A DNA stretch of 64,000 bases from Paracoccus haematequi (GCF_900631945.1 NZ_UZWE01000050.1:1-64000), one strand, 5' to 3'. Shown: positions 15,338-24,719, counted from the stretch's first letter. Program-made: numbers and translations. Notes: generated by a model not told the origin, from the letters alone.

Positions 15338-17002
15338 TCAGAAGCCCTTCTGCACGGGGACGGAGAAGCCGCTCGACAGCGACGAGATGATCGGGTCGCC
15401 GCCCAGTTGTCGGAACTGCATCGAGATGCGGGGCTTGGGCAGATAATCCCGGACGGAGATCATCTCCTCGCTTTCGAACATCGGCGAACCGACCGGCTTC
15501 GGGACCTGGTTCTTCGCGTTGATCTCGTCAACAACGAGTAGCTGATCGGCGAGGCCGCCCGTGATCTCGACGTCATCGACGAAATACGAGGCCTGGCCGG
15601 CCGCCAGGGCCGCGATATCGGCGCTGGTCCCCACGCTCCCGTTCACAGCGACGGTCCCGGAAGGGGGCGCAAACTCCCCGCCGGTTCCGACGGGCACCAG
15701 GATCGAAACGCGGGCGATGCCGCCCCCCTCGCCCTCTGTCCACTCGATGGACTCAACCTGCCCCGTCGCAATCCCGTTCTCCAGCCTGTCGTCGCGGACG
15801 GTGATCCGGTCCTCCAGCGTGAGCATGCGGGCAGTCGTCGCCAGGCACTCCACGTCCAAGCGGATGCAGTGCGCCGCCCTCAGGATCTTCGCGGCGCCGT
15901 ATGCGATCAGGTTACGCAGGACGAGCTGCGCAGCGTCCCCTGCTTCCCGAAAATAGGACGCTTTGATGTTCCGGAAGCGCCGGATGTAGCCGGGGCTGCC
16001 CGGCCGGCCGGATTTTACGTGCGTCACCTCGTTCACGAGATCCAGTTCAGGGTTCGCGAGGGTGAGCTGCTCCGTCTCGTCATGCGCGCCGCCGTATGTC
16101 GGGCGGATCCCGGCATAGAGGGTCAGGGTCAGGTCTTCCCGCCTGGCCTTCTCGACGCTGACGACGGTCTGCAGGCTCGGCGCGGCGAACCGCTCACCGA
16201 TCAACCTCACGTCTTTCCGGCCGATCTGCAGATACGTGATCGGATCGGTTCGCGGACGGCGCACGGTCACGTCGACTTGCGGCGGGTCGAACGTGATCGC
16301 GGGCTCTACGCTGCTCGTGAGCTGATCGAACTGACTCCCGGTAAAGACCAGGGACCCGATCGCTTCGCGGTATTCGTCAGGGGTCAGCGTCTCCTGCTCA
16401 CCGATCAGACTCCCGAAATCGATCACGCGGGACATGTATTCATTGTGCGTCGACGTCACGGTCATGGTCAGCTGCCGGATAGGCGAGTGTAAGAGGGTCG
16501 GCCGGAGATCAAATATGGGATGGTCCGGGTTGTTGAGACCTTCGCCGTGCAGCTCGATATCCTCATTCATCACCCCGCCGATAGGGACCAAGCGAGGGTT
16601 CGCCTCCAGCGGGTTCTGAAACACGTCCGCAGCGACGTAAGGCTCGGACCGGCGCGGCGCTTTCGCGTCCGCGAGCCTTTCGGAAACGGGGATAGCGGCG
16701 AAGAGCGCGTCCGTCCGGGCGCTGTAGTCCGGGTGCCGGCATGCGATCTCGATGGTCATCAGGTCGCCGGCCAGCGCGATGGGGTAGCCGACGATCTCGC
16801 CGGTGCCTTGCGGCTCCCCGTCGATGACCAGGGTCGCGAAGCGCGGCCCGTCCAGCAAGCCGGCGCTGGGCCGCACTGTTTCGAAAGCAAATGTTGCGAA
16901 GCCCCCGCGCTGCTGAACCCAGCGCACGTTCAGGACGCCTTCAAACTCAAGCCCGTATGTGCGGGTGCCGTATGTCGAGTGCCGGTAGACGTGGATCGTC
17001 AT
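15338..17002 (-). CDS. probable baseplate hub / tail-tip protein
   Basis: 554 aa. Begins MTIHVYRHSTYGTRTYGLEFEGVL, beta-rich throughout. It follows the tape measure and a small tail gene, the usual position of distal-tail and hub proteins in siphoviruses. ATG 17002 overlaps the preceding stop (ATGA); the frame extends further upstream but would cover that gene. No enzyme motif is seen. Confidence 0.6.
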   Translation of the reverse strand: MTIHVYRHSTYGTRTYGLEFEGVLNVRWVQQRGGFATFAFETVRPSAGLLDGPRFATLVIDGEPQGTGEIVGYPIALAGDLMTIEIACRHPDYSARTDALFAAIPVSERLADAKAPRRSEPYVAADVFQNPLEANPRLVPIGGVMNEDIELHGEGLNNPDHPIFDLRPTLLHSPIRQLTMTVTSTHNEYMSRVIDFGSLIGEQETLTPDEYREAIGSLVFTGSQFDQLTSSVEPAITFDPPQVDVTVRRPRTDPITYLQIGRKDVRLIGERFAAPSLQTVVSVEKARREDLTLTLYAGIRPTYGGAHDETEQLTLANPELDLVNEVTHVKSGRPGSPGYIRRFRNIKASYFREAGDAAQLVLRNLIAYGAAKILRAAHCIRLDVECLATTARMLTLEDRITVRDDRLENGIATGQVESIEWTEGEGGGIARVSILVPVGTGGEFAPPSGTVAVNGSVGTSADIAALAAGQASYFVDDVEITGGLADQLLVVDEINAKNQVPKPVGSPMFESEEMISVRDYLPKPRISMQFRQLGGDPIISSLSSGFSVPVQKGF

Positions 17003-17472
17003 TTCTCTTCCAGCTCCAGGTTCCAGGTGTAGTCCTTTTTCCACTCGTCCACCTGGACGGAGAGTCCGGTGATCTTGCATTCGAGAAGGAGGATATAGCC
17101 GACGGCAGCAACGGGCTGTGCGAACGGCGCACCTGGGGGGACGCGGATCTCGCTGCAGTCCTCCAGAACCCCCGCTTTCTCGATGACGGTCCGCCCGATA
17201 TCGGCACCGGCGTAGAAGAGCGGGTCCGGCAGCTGCACGGTCATGTCGTCGCCGGGGAACATGTCGGAGAACGCGGGGGACCGGCGGCCCCTTCCTGAAA
17301 TCGTCACGCGCAGCTTTCGATAAACGTCGCGGGCGACGTTGATCAGTTCGCCATTGACCGTCCGGCGAAGGTTCGTCGCCTGGCTGATCGGGGTCACGCT
17401 GACCGCGACGTTCCGGTCCGCGCCGGGGAGAAGCGGCTGGCCGTTCAGTTTAAGTTCGCTGTAGCGCATCAC
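16999..17472 (-). CDS. distal-tail-like small tail protein
   Basis: 157 aa starting with a GTG directly followed by ATG (17472 or 17469); AGGAG is 11 nt from the GTG. Beta-rich with GRRSPAFSDMFPGDDMTVQLPDPLF. It sits immediately downstream of the tape measure, where Dit-like proteins are found, but I do not recognise the family. Confidence 0.6.
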   Translation of the reverse strand: MMRYSELKLNGQPLLPGADRNVAVSVTPISQATNLRRTVNGELINVARDVYRKLRVTISGRGRRSPAFSDMFPGDDMTVQLPDPLFYAGADIGRTVIEKAGVLEDCSEIRVPPGAPFAQPVAAVGYILLLECKITGLSVQVDEWKKDYTWNLELEEK

Positions 17473-17473
17473 A

Positions 17474-19885
17474 TCACATCCCGCTCCTTGCCATAAGCGC
17501 CGCGTCCCGCTCGACCTGGCGCGCGACGTCGGGTGTCGTCCTGATCGGGATCTGACGGCCGCCGCCGAGGTCGATCATCACCTGATGAGTGAGCTGCGGG
17601 TATTTTTCGGCGTAGTGGGACGTCCGGTCCTCGGGGGCCAGCGGCTTCCCGATGATATCCAGGGCTTTCGCGGCACCACTGAAAGTCACGTCATCAACGA
17701 TCACGCTTGCTTTCATCCCCTGAAGCGCCTCGTTCACCCCGTCCAGCGCGCCGTTCGTCAGCTCAGCCGCGGAGATGGTCAGGCCGCCGGGCAGCTGGAC
17801 GGTCCCGTCGGGCGCCAGGTCCCATCCCAGTTCGTCGGCAAGGTCCGCATATGCCTGCTGAGCGCCGGCGATCGCGAAGGTTTTTGCCCGAGAGCCCAAG
17901 TCGGATAGGGACTCGTTCATCGCCTCTTCGAGTTCCGCGTAGAGAGCCGAGAATGACGCATCGCTGCCGATCTTTTCGTAGATCGACATGATGAAGCCGT
18001 CGCCGCGGTTCTTCCGAAGCTCATCCATCGCGGACCGGATGTATGCGGACGCGTAGGCCTTGCCGGCTTCCTCGCCCTCCTCCTTCGCGACCTCCTCGCC
18101 CAGGGCTTTACCCCGGTCGACGATATCCGCGATCAGCGTGATGTGCTCCGCTTCACTGACCGCCGCGAAACCTGCAGCGACCCCGGCCCCGACTTTAAGG
18201 AGGGGGCTTTTAGCGACATCTGCGAGCCTGCTCAGGAGCGTAGCGACACCGCCGGTTGCTGCATTTGTAGCGGCCGTGCCGATGCTGGTGAGCTGAGACA
18301 CCACTGCGCCGAGAACCTTCTTCCCGGCGAGAAGCGATAGGGACGAGATGACGCCGAAAATGGTTCTTCGGAAGAATAAGAGGCCCAGGACAAGTGCGGT
18401 CTTCTCACCGAAGGAGTCCAGACCGAAGAACTCGGCGAGCGCGTTAAAGGCCGTCTGCACATATCCGATGGCTGTCTCGACCATCCCGAGGGCTTCGACG
18501 AGCTGGTTCACCCAGCCGACGTCCGTCTCGCCCTTCTCGAGATAGTCGAGGAACTCAATCACCCTCGCCTGGACCCACTCCAGCGCCTCGCTGACCATCG
18601 TTACTCCGGCTGAAATGACCCGCACCCAGCCCACGTCGGTTGTCCCGGTCTCGAGATATTCGTTAAGCTCCATCGCGCGATCTCGGACCCACCCGAACGC
18701 CGCGCCGACGCCGCGAACAGCAAAATCCAAGGCCTTGATCCACCCTGGTTCGGCGTTACCGTTCATCACGTAATCGGCGAACTGCTCCACCTTCGTAAGA
18801 GACCAGTCGAGCATACGCACAACGACGTCGAGGGCGCCGACCAGGGGCCCCTCAGCAATGTTTCCACCAACGCCGCGAAGGATACCCAGGATCCGGTCCC
18901 CGAAAATCTCCATCCGGTTGGCTACGTTCTCGCCGAAGTCGCCGAAGACGGTCCCGACGTCCTCCAGGTCTCCCTGGATCCCGGACATGAAAGCAGTTCG
19001 CGAGTTCAGGATGCCGATGAAAGCATCCGCGTAGCCGCGGGCAAGGGACGTGCTCATGCCGGTCATCGCGGCTTGCTGCCGGTCCTTCGCGAGGAAGAGT
19101 TCGCGGGCCCACTCCTCGTCCATTTGACGAATGTTCGTAAGCCTGGAACGCTCCTTGAGGTAGTCGTCGATCGCTCTCGGCGTCATCTCGAAGAGAGCGG
19201 CCGCCTTCATGGCGTCGCCCGTGAAAAGTTTATTGAACGCGTTCATCTTGCTGGCTTCGTCCAGCTCGTTCACAGCGACGGAGATCGCCTTGATCATGTC
19301 GGGCAGCGGCAGCAGCTCATCCGTGCCCGCTCGGAACAGGGTGGACGGCTTGATGTTCAGGGCATCCAGCATGTCCTTCGCGGTCTGATCGTCAGCGCGC
19401 GCCGCGTCGACGACGGACAGCAGAGCCTGCATCATCGGATAGAGGCCCTGGCCTTCGTCATTGCCGGTCGCGCGGGACAGCAGGGACTCGACGGCTTCCA
19501 TCCGGGAAGCGGAGGAATAGCCGCCTTCAGGTCCGACGCCCCAAGTTTTCGCGGCGCTGGCAAGGCGGTTGATCTCGTTGCCGGTCTCAAGCGTCGTCGA
19601 CGCGATGGTGCGCATCGTGCCGAGAAGGGTCATGGCCCCGGCGATAGCGCCTCCGAACGACAGCATTCCGATCGCGCCCTGAAGGTTGCTCACAGCGGCG
19701 GCGGCGGGCTGGATGCCGGCGGTGATGATGCGGCCGAAGTCGGAACGTGCGGACGCGGCGACGCGAGACGTCGCACCGGTGAGCCGGGTCGCCTCTGAAG
19801 CCATCATCCTGAAAGCGGCGCGGACGGCGGAGACGCCGCTTACGCCAACCTTGGCTTCGATATCTGCTCCGCCGGCCTCGGCCAT
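17474..19885 (-). CDS. tape measure protein
   Basis: 803 aa, the longest tail protein here. The N-terminus is Ala-rich and helical, two hydrophobic stretches occur (residues about 72-95 and 500-530), and the C-terminal part is helical. These are features of siphovirus tape measures, which set tail length and pass into the host membrane. Residues 359-472 are three 38-residue tandem repeats with a Gly-Trp pair at a fixed position. It is preceded by two overlapping assembly-chaperone-like genes, as expected. Length suggests a tail of roughly 120 nm by the usual rule of thumb. Confidence 0.85.
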   Translation of the reverse strand: MAEAGGADIEAKVGVSGVSAVRAAFRMMASEATRLTGATSRVAASARSDFGRIITAGIQPAAAAVSNLQGAIGMLSFGGAIAGAMTLLGTMRTIASTTLETGNEINRLASAAKTWGVGPEGGYSSASRMEAVESLLSRATGNDEGQGLYPMMQALLSVVDAARADDQTAKDMLDALNIKPSTLFRAGTDELLPLPDMIKAISVAVNELDEASKMNAFNKLFTGDAMKAAALFEMTPRAIDDYLKERSRLTNIRQMDEEWARELFLAKDRQQAAMTGMSTSLARGYADAFIGILNSRTAFMSGIQGDLEDVGTVFGDFGENVANRMEIFGDRILGILRGVGGNIAEGPLVGALDVVVRMLDWSLTKVEQFADYVMNGNAEPGWIKALDFAVRGVGAAFGWVRDRAMELNEYLETGTTDVGWVRVISAGVTMVSEALEWVQARVIEFLDYLEKGETDVGWVNQLVEALGMVETAIGYVQTAFNALAEFFGLDSFGEKTALVLGLLFFRRTIFGVISSLSLLAGKKVLGAVVSQLTSIGTAATNAATGGVATLLSRLADVAKSPLLKVGAGVAAGFAAVSEAEHITLIADIVDRGKALGEEVAKEEGEEAGKAYASAYIRSAMDELRKNRGDGFIMSIYEKIGSDASFSALYAELEEAMNESLSDLGSRAKTFAIAGAQQAYADLADELGWDLAPDGTVQLPGGLTISAAELTNGALDGVNEALQGMKASVIVDDVTFSGAAKALDIIGKPLAPEDRTSHYAEKYPQLTHQVMIDLGGGRQIPIRTTPDVARQVERDAALMARSGM
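18470..18811 (-). repeat. three 38-residue tandem repeats in the tape measure
   Basis: Units of 38 codons at residues 359-396, 397-434 and 435-472. Each has an aromatic-Trp start (LDW, FGW, LEW), a Y at position 14, and a GW pair at 23-24 (EPGWI, DVGWV, DVGWV). A partial fourth unit starts IGYVQTAF. Confidence 0.8.
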
Positions 19886-19889
19886 CGTC

Positions 19890-20132
19890 TTACCCTTCCG
19901 TCTCGATCCCGTTAGCCCGCCTCATCTGCCGGCCGATAAATGCCCCGAACTCCTCCTTCGTGCCCCCCATGCCCGCCCGCGCCGCGATGGCGCCGTGGGC
20001 CAGGTCGGCCTCCCTCAACTGGTTCGATGAGACCGTCACGGCGTAGGCTTGCCTGGGGCTCATCTTCATCACCGCTTCGTATCCGTAGGCTCGGATCGCC
20101 CGATCAGCGATCGCGGCCAGGATCTCGGTCAC
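19890..20132 (-). CDS. tail assembly chaperone-like protein 2
   Basis: 80 aa, helical, with AAIADRAIRAYGYEAVMKMSP. Overlaps the end of 20129-20620 by ATGA and lies 4 nt before the tape measure, the standard place of the second tail assembly chaperone. No slippery sequence for frameshifting was found, so it is probably made from its own start. Confidence 0.6.
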   Translation of the reverse strand: MTEILAAIADRAIRAYGYEAVMKMSPRQAYAVTVSSNQLREADLAHGAIAARAGMGGTKEEFGAFIGRQMRRANGIETEG

Positions 20133-20620
20133 ACTGAGGTCAGCCGCTCGATCTCCGGATCCACCTTCACCATCGCTGTGCCGCTCTTCGGATCGACGCT
20201 GACCCCTGGAATCTTGGCCCCTGGGCTTGCGGATGCCGAGTCCGAAGAGGAGCCGGCAGCTTCGCCGAAAAAATCGGAGATACCGTCCGGGAAGGTCAGT
20301 TCGAAGATCCCTTTCGCGAGCTTGAGCTGGTCGCCGGCCGCGATCGCGTCGACGTGGCTCATGTCCTTGGCTGACTTGGGATTGCCGCCCAGGGAAAGGC
20401 AGATCATCTCCGAGATGAACGTGGGTGCGGTAGCCAGGACGGCGGCCCAGCTCACCCCGGCTGCGGCGTCGCGCTTCTCGATCACGTCGACGACAGCGGG
20501 GTGACGCCAGAGCGTTGCGATGACGTCCTTGAGGTCCACTTTCGAGAACTCGATCTCCCCCTGGGAGATCTGCACGATGTTTGTAGGGGGCAGAATGTCT
20601 GCGAGCTGGATGCGGGCCAT
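20129..20620 (-). CDS. tail assembly chaperone-like protein 1
   Basis: 163 aa. Segments DLKDVIATLWRHPAVVDVIEKRD and LATAPTFISEMICLSLGG fit tail assembly chaperones that precede tape measures. C-terminal 50 residues are Ser/Ala-rich and probably disordered. A hairpin precedes its ribosome binding site GAGGACACC. Confidence 0.6.
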   Translation of the reverse strand: MARIQLADILPPTNIVQISQGEIEFSKVDLKDVIATLWRHPAVVDVIEKRDAAAGVSWAAVLATAPTFISEMICLSLGGNPKSAKDMSHVDAIAAGDQLKLAKGIFELTFPDGISDFFGEAAGSSSDSASASPGAKIPGVSVDPKSGTAMVKVDPEIERLTSV

Positions 20621-20674
20621 GGTGTCCTCGTGCTATGGCGTTGAAGGTGACGCCCCCGTGAGGGGGCGCAGGGT

Positions 20675-21454
20675 TCAGGAGAGAGCGGGAAGGTCCATCT
20701 CGTAGCCGATGCCGAACTTCTTGCCGGCGACGACCATCGCGGTGCCCTTGATCTCGATCGTTGTCAGGCCGGAGTCGGTGACCATCTCGCGCGCTGTGGA
20801 AGGCTTCCAGAGCGTCTTGTAGAGACAGACCAGAGAGCGGACGCCCTGGTTGTTCAGACCGATGAACTTTGACTGACCGATGATGCCGGCGGAGGACGCG
20901 ATACCAGTGACGAAGCGGCCGGAGATCGAGGGCCAGGACACGTCGAAAGTGATCTCGTTCCCCTCGAACACTTCGAAGACGCCGGTCCTGACGTCGACGA
21001 GGTATTCGCCGCCGTCTTCGGGTTCACCCATGACAGCATTCTCGGAGTCCGCGTTCAGCGCCGAACCGATGATGATATCGTATTTCTCGATATCGTAGAT
21101 GCCGGGGCCGAATGTGAAGGTGTCCGTGCCGGCTTCTTGGCTGTGCGTGTCGACGCTGCCGCCCATCGACACCGCGCGGGTGATCGGGCTGAAGGACTTG
21201 AAGCGCGCGGTCAGCTCGACGTTGACTTCGTTGGTCAGGTCGAAGCGCTTCGTCTTGACGCTGAACAAGTTCGACATGACCGGCTCAAGCGTTTCGTTGA
21301 TCGCCAGCGTGATGCTTTCCGGATCGCCAAGGTGGTAGCCCGGCAGATACTGCGGCGCAGGCCCCTCACCGGTCCATTCCGGCGTCAGGATCAGCGGACC
21401 CTTGGACTGCGTGTAAGTGCCGATGCTCGGCGGGCGGAGGATGGTCTGAGACAT
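20675..21454 (-). CDS. major tail tube protein (probable)
   Basis: 259 aa, beta-rich, lies between the tail terminator-like gene and the chaperones, which is the usual place of the tube protein. Segments such as LTNEVNVELTARFKSFSP and ITFDVSWPSISGRFVTGI fit a tube fold. A GC-rich hairpin follows at about 20651-20667, consistent with high expression. Confidence 0.7.
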   Translation of the reverse strand: MSQTILRPPSIGTYTQSKGPLILTPEWTGEGPAPQYLPGYHLGDPESITLAINETLEPVMSNLFSVKTKRFDLTNEVNVELTARFKSFSPITRAVSMGGSVDTHSQEAGTDTFTFGPGIYDIEKYDIIIGSALNADSENAVMGEPEDGGEYLVDVRTGVFEVFEGNEITFDVSWPSISGRFVTGIASSAGIIGQSKFIGLNNQGVRSLVCLYKTLWKPSTAREMVTDSGLTTIEIKGTAMVVAGKKFGIGYEMDLPALS

Positions 21455-21458
21455 GGCG

Positions 21459-21899
21459 TTACGCTCCGTTACGCTGGGTTCTGTAGGCTGCGCGAATGTC
21501 GTCGAGGTGGATCGTCTCGACGGAGAAGGTCATGACGACCGACGCGAGCGTCTCCTCGGACTCGTCGAGCTGTGAGACTTCGGAAAGGGGGATCACGTCC
21601 CCGGTTCGCGTCATGATCAGGTGCAGCGCGGCACGGCGGGCCAGGTCCTCGGCGGCGTCGAGCGATTCCACTCCGTTTCCGGGGCGGGACGAGAAAGCCG
21701 TGACGGTGACGCTCATCGAACGGCGCAAAGGCCCCTTGTTGGACCCTTCCACAGTGACGCTCTCGGTCGGAACTTCGACGACAAGACCGTCGTCCGCGTC
21801 GCTGAGATCGCTGACCGACCCGGCCGACACCCGCACGTCCGGGAACGCGTCGGCGAGCGACTGCGAGATGAGCTTTCTGACTGCCGTGCGGGGGTGCAT
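21459..21899 (-). CDS. tail terminator-like minor tail protein (gpU-like position)
   Basis: 146 aa. Begins MHPRTAVRKLISQSLADAFPDVRVSAGSV, typical of tail completion proteins, with a beta-rich core. Starts a transcript from the promoter-like element at 21925-21959 with a short leader bearing AAGGA. It is followed 4 nt later by the tube protein gene. Confidence 0.65.
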   Translation of the reverse strand: MHPRTAVRKLISQSLADAFPDVRVSAGSVSDLSDADDGLVVEVPTESVTVEGSNKGPLRRSMSVTVTAFSSRPGNGVESLDAAEDLARRAALHLIMTRTGDVIPLSEVSQLDESEETLASVVMTFSVETIHLDDIRAAYRTQRNGA

Positions 21900-21924
21900 G
21901 CGCTGGTGATCCTTCCTTTACGAA

Positions 21925-21959
21925 AGGATACCGCGCATCACCGAAAACGACTGTTGCTA
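21925..21959 (-). promoter_or_regulatory. phage promoter-like element, copy 2 (tail operon)
   Basis: Minus strand: TAGCAACA, GTC, GTTTTCGG, 10 nt, TATCCT; 21-bp spacing conserved. The start codon is 25 nt after the hexamer, leaving room for an AAGGA ribosome site. Confidence 0.8.
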
Positions 21960-21961
21960 CG

Positions 21962-22345
21962 CTAAAGGATCCTGGGGACCGGGCGCTGCTCCGTCTCGGC
22001 CGCCACAGATGACGTTTTCGCATTCACGAAGGCGTAGCCGTCATCCCTGATCTGCTCCAAGTAGACCTGGCCGTCGTCGAGCAGGACGCGGGCGCCGGAC
22101 AGCCCGCGCTGCGGGTCCGTCACGCCGGCCGCGATGAGCTGCGCGCGGCGGAGCTGGATGCGTGGCCATGGGCGGAGGATCTCGACGCCGCCTTCGTTGA
22201 AGACCTCTTCATGCTTAGGCTCGTAGACGCCCTCGACAGTCATCGTCCGGCCGTCTTTGAGCGTGACCAAGAAGCGCCTGCCCCCGCCGACAGTGCGCGC
22301 GATGGGGCCGGCCAGGGCGACGTCGAAGAGGCGTGCGAAATCCAT
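21962..22345 (-). CDS. head-tail joining-type protein
   Basis: 127 aa. MDFARLFDVALAGPIARTVGGGRRFLVTLKDG, with beta strands after. Size and place between head and tail genes resemble the phage attachment / head-tail joining proteins (lambda FII-type). Ends just before the tail promoter. Confidence 0.6.
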   Translation of the reverse strand: MDFARLFDVALAGPIARTVGGGRRFLVTLKDGRTMTVEGVYEPKHEEVFNEGGVEILRPWPRIQLRRAQLIAAGVTDPQRGLSGARVLLDDGQVYLEQIRDDGYAFVNAKTSSVAAETEQRPVPRIL

Positions 22346-22346
22346 G

Positions 22347-23381
22347 TCAGAACTCCGATCTGGCGCGGATGATGGCGCCGCTTAGGCTTGAGAAGGCGTC
22401 TGTCGGGAGCGGCGCGGAGAAAAGCCGCGGAGTCATCGAAACCGGAACCGGCTGGTGATATACGATATCAGTATTTCGGACGCCGTTCGGCTCGTCGGGA
22501 TACCTCAGTTCGACCACCGCCAGGGCCTCCTCTTCACCTCCGGAACCCGCGATGCGAACGAAAGCTCTCGCGGCCTCAATACCGCTTGACGGGATATCGG
22601 CAGACATGGCGAAGTCCGCAAAAGCCTGATTTTCAACCGTTTCGCCCGTCGCATCGTTCGGTGGGTTGGCACTAAGGTTTCCGGGGGCGGCGTAGCCTTT
22701 CACGAGGTAGCGCCACGGCTGCGCGGGTGCGTAGGGGGACATGCGGCCGGCGGTCACGGACGAGACCCAGTGTCCGCCCCCAGACACGGCATGAAGACTG
22801 ATCGCGCTGATCTGGGATGCCTGGAATCCTGAGTCGATTCGGTTCCTGTCAAATGTGAACTCACCTTTCGGGACAGTATCGACATAGACGCTGACCTTGG
22901 ATTGCTCAGGGGGTCCGGAGAAGTCGACATCTACATAAATCCATGATGTCGATGGGGGAGCCAGAGCGCTACCGATCAACATCTGGTTCGCCGCGAGTCC
23001 ACTCTCTGACGTGAAGATCGAGTGATAGACGCTGATACCATAAGCAGAAATTTCGACTGACACCGGAGCCACCGGCACGGAGCTTCCGCCCGACATATTT
23101 CTCTGCAGTGAGTCCTCGTCATGAAAGAGGATCCGCGTGCCGTTATAGAACGATCGCACGAGCATGCCGGAGAACGCCCGATCCCCCGCTTCTTCCAATC
23201 TTTTGTAGATGCCGCCTCGGGCCAGATTGCTGTCGACGCGGACCTCGTTCTCTCCGGAGGGACCGTAGCCCCTCCCGATCGTGACGTTATTCGATGCGTA
23301 GACAGGCATCATCCAGCCGTCAGGCTGAGAGCACATGTCCATCGTGCTGACATACTGAGCGAACGATTCGAGGATATCCAT
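22347..23381 (-). CDS. hypothetical virion protein, lectin-like character
   Basis: 344 aa, not recognised. Beta-rich middle with GGHWVSSVTAGRMSPYAP and VDVDFSGPPEQSKVSVYVDT reminiscent of concanavalin-like jelly-roll domains that decorate virions. Starts two bases after the previous stop. Could be a capsid-surface adhesin; weak evidence. Confidence 0.55.
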   Translation of the reverse strand: MDILESFAQYVSTMDMCSQPDGWMMPVYASNNVTIGRGYGPSGENEVRVDSNLARGGIYKRLEEAGDRAFSGMLVRSFYNGTRILFHDEDSLQRNMSGGSSVPVAPVSVEISAYGISVYHSIFTSESGLAANQMLIGSALAPPSTSWIYVDVDFSGPPEQSKVSVYVDTVPKGEFTFDRNRIDSGFQASQISAISLHAVSGGGHWVSSVTAGRMSPYAPAQPWRYLVKGYAAPGNLSANPPNDATGETVENQAFADFAMSADIPSSGIEAARAFVRIAGSGGEEEALAVVELRYPDEPNGVRNTDIVYHQPVPVSMTPRLFSAPLPTDAFSSLSGAIIRARSEF

Positions 23382-23383
23382 TT

Positions 23384-23611
23384 CTATACTCTCACTGCTA
23401 CGGCGATCATGAATGACGTCACCCGAAGATCCGACGGTCGACGAAACGCGACGTTTACCCCGGCCGACGTTAGGCGATAGGGCGCGGCGGGTCCGGGTTC
23501 CGGATCTGGCTCAACCGGATCCACGGGATCAACCGGTCCAGGCCCTGACCCGCCGGCCGATGAGCGGATAGACGGCGGTATATTCAGAAGGGTAACGATC
23601 GATACCAGCAT
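23384..23611 (-). CDS. small Pro-rich protein
   Basis: 75 aa. Hydrophobic start MLVSIVTLLNIPPSI, then a Pro/Asp/Glu-rich linker (GPVDPVDPVEPDPEPGP) and a beta-like tail. Begins 5 nt after the stop of the upstream gene. Resembles spacer proteins of virions; no family recognised. Confidence 0.5.
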   Translation of the reverse strand: MLVSIVTLLNIPPSIRSSAGGSGPGPVDPVDPVEPDPEPGPAAPYRLTSAGVNVAFRRPSDLRVTSFMIAVAVRV

Positions 23612-23616
23612 GGCGG

Positions 23617-23931
23617 TTACCGCAGGGGCACGACGAAGAGGTCTCCCGGATCGTCGCCGGTCGCGATAACGGAGAGCGTCCCTGCTTCGAGAAGGAGATG
23701 GAAGGGCACGCCGGCGGCGATGTATGCGCTGCCAGGGTTTGGGCTCGCTTCCCCAGACTGGCTTACGAAAACCCCTACCGTGGCGGTGATCTGATACGCG
23801 CCCGCGCTGACCTCGACAGGCCACGTCATGGTGTTGTCCACATACGTGTGCAGGCCGCGGGAGAAGTCCAGCTGGGGGATCGGGAGCGCCGATCCGTGGA
23901 TTGACCGGGGTGCTTGAAGGGCGCCTCTCAT
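23617..23931 (-). CDS. hypothetical head-module protein
   Basis: 104 aa, beta-rich (YQITATVGVFVSQSG). ATG overlaps the stop of the decoration-like gene by ATGA. No family recognised. Confidence 0.55.
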   Translation of the reverse strand: MRGALQAPRSIHGSALPIPQLDFSRGLHTYVDNTMTWPVEVSAGAYQITATVGVFVSQSGEASPNPGSAYIAAGVPFHLLLEAGTLSVIATGDDPGDLFVVPLR

Positions 23932-24230
23932 CAGAAATCTCCCAGACGGACGATGACCCGGGCGAACTCGCCGCTGGTCTCAGCGTCCTCATAAGCGGTG
24001 CCGACGATCGTGCCGGAAACGTCCGTCGTGAAGCGGCCGTCGGCGAAGAAGATCGGCTGGCCGGCGCTGACATTTTCGGGAGACAGGACGCGTTCCAGGA
24101 AGAGACCGGCGGAGAGCAGCCGCAGGGGCTCGCCCTCGGAAGCCGCATGGGTCGCATAGCCCGCGTCTAGGCCGGAGATGACGAACTCTCCGGGCGCGGT
24201 GTCGCGATCAGCTGTGACGTCGGTGTGCAT
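23931..24230 (-). CDS. capsid decoration-like protein
   Basis: 99 aa. The pattern LLSAGLFLERVLSPENVSAGQPIFFADGRFTTDVSGTIVGTAYEDA recalls small capsid cement proteins of the DUF2190 type (values set to start, then drift). It stands next to a second such protein. GGAAGGG precedes the ATG. Confidence 0.55.
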   Translation of the reverse strand: MHTDVTADRDTAPGEFVISGLDAGYATHAASEGEPLRLLSAGLFLERVLSPENVSAGQPIFFADGRFTTDVSGTIVGTAYEDAETSGEFARVIVRLGDF

Positions 24231-24310
24231 GTGCCGTTCCCTTCCTGAAGATCTGTTCGGCGGCCGGGCCGAGGATCACCCGACCGCCTCCCGCTGGGGG
24301 GGCGGGATGC

Positions 24311-24655
24311 TTAGCGCTGCTGCAGGCGAACGCGGACGCGGCCGACCCCGGCAGAGACGGTGACAGGATCGCCGGCGGAGACGCCGACGCGGAGGTTGGG
24401 CTCGGCCTCGTCGCCCGCGTCAGTCGTCAGGACGCCAGTGCTGGAGACGTAGATCGGAGTGCCGGTCTCGACCGCAGCGTCGGACGCCACGTCGATCTCG
24501 TAGACGCCCTCGGTCTTGAGGCCGTAAAGCTCGCCTGCGGCGGCTTGGTTAGTGGAGATGCCGAACAGCTCGCCGAGGATGACGAACTGACCGCTGGCGA
24601 TGGGGACCTCGGCGGTCAGGTTGAGCGTGTCGCCGCTCGAGACGTAGTTACGCAT
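24311..24655 (-). CDS. capsid decoration protein (DUF2190-like)
   Basis: 114 aa. MRNYVSSGDTLNLTAEVPIASGQFVILGELFGI and later GTPIYVSSTGVLTTDAGD are the typical strands of DUF2190 capsid cement proteins. ATG 24655 has GGAG 7 nt upstream. Lies directly after the protease-capsid gene with a hairpin in between, consistent with high expression. Confidence 0.8.
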   Translation of the reverse strand: MRNYVSSGDTLNLTAEVPIASGQFVILGELFGISTNQAAAGELYGLKTEGVYEIDVASDAAVETGTPIYVSSTGVLTTDAGDEAEPNLRVGVSAGDPVTVSAGVGRVRVRLQQR

Positions 24656-24688
24656 GGGGTTTCTCCGTATCATTCGGAAAGAGGGGGA

Positions 24689-24711
24689 CGCCCCGGTGAT
24701 GAGCCGGGGCG
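24689..24711 (-). terminator. hairpin between capsid and decoration genes
   Basis: CGCCCCGG / CCGGGGCG, 7-nt loop. No long U-run; may attenuate transcription or protect the mRNA. Confidence 0.6.
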
Positions 24712-24719
24712 CTGGTTGA

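Noticed and set aside
20129..20132. programmed frameshift between tail chaperone genes
   Set aside because: No slippery heptamer near the overlap; simple ATGA coupling explains the arrangement.
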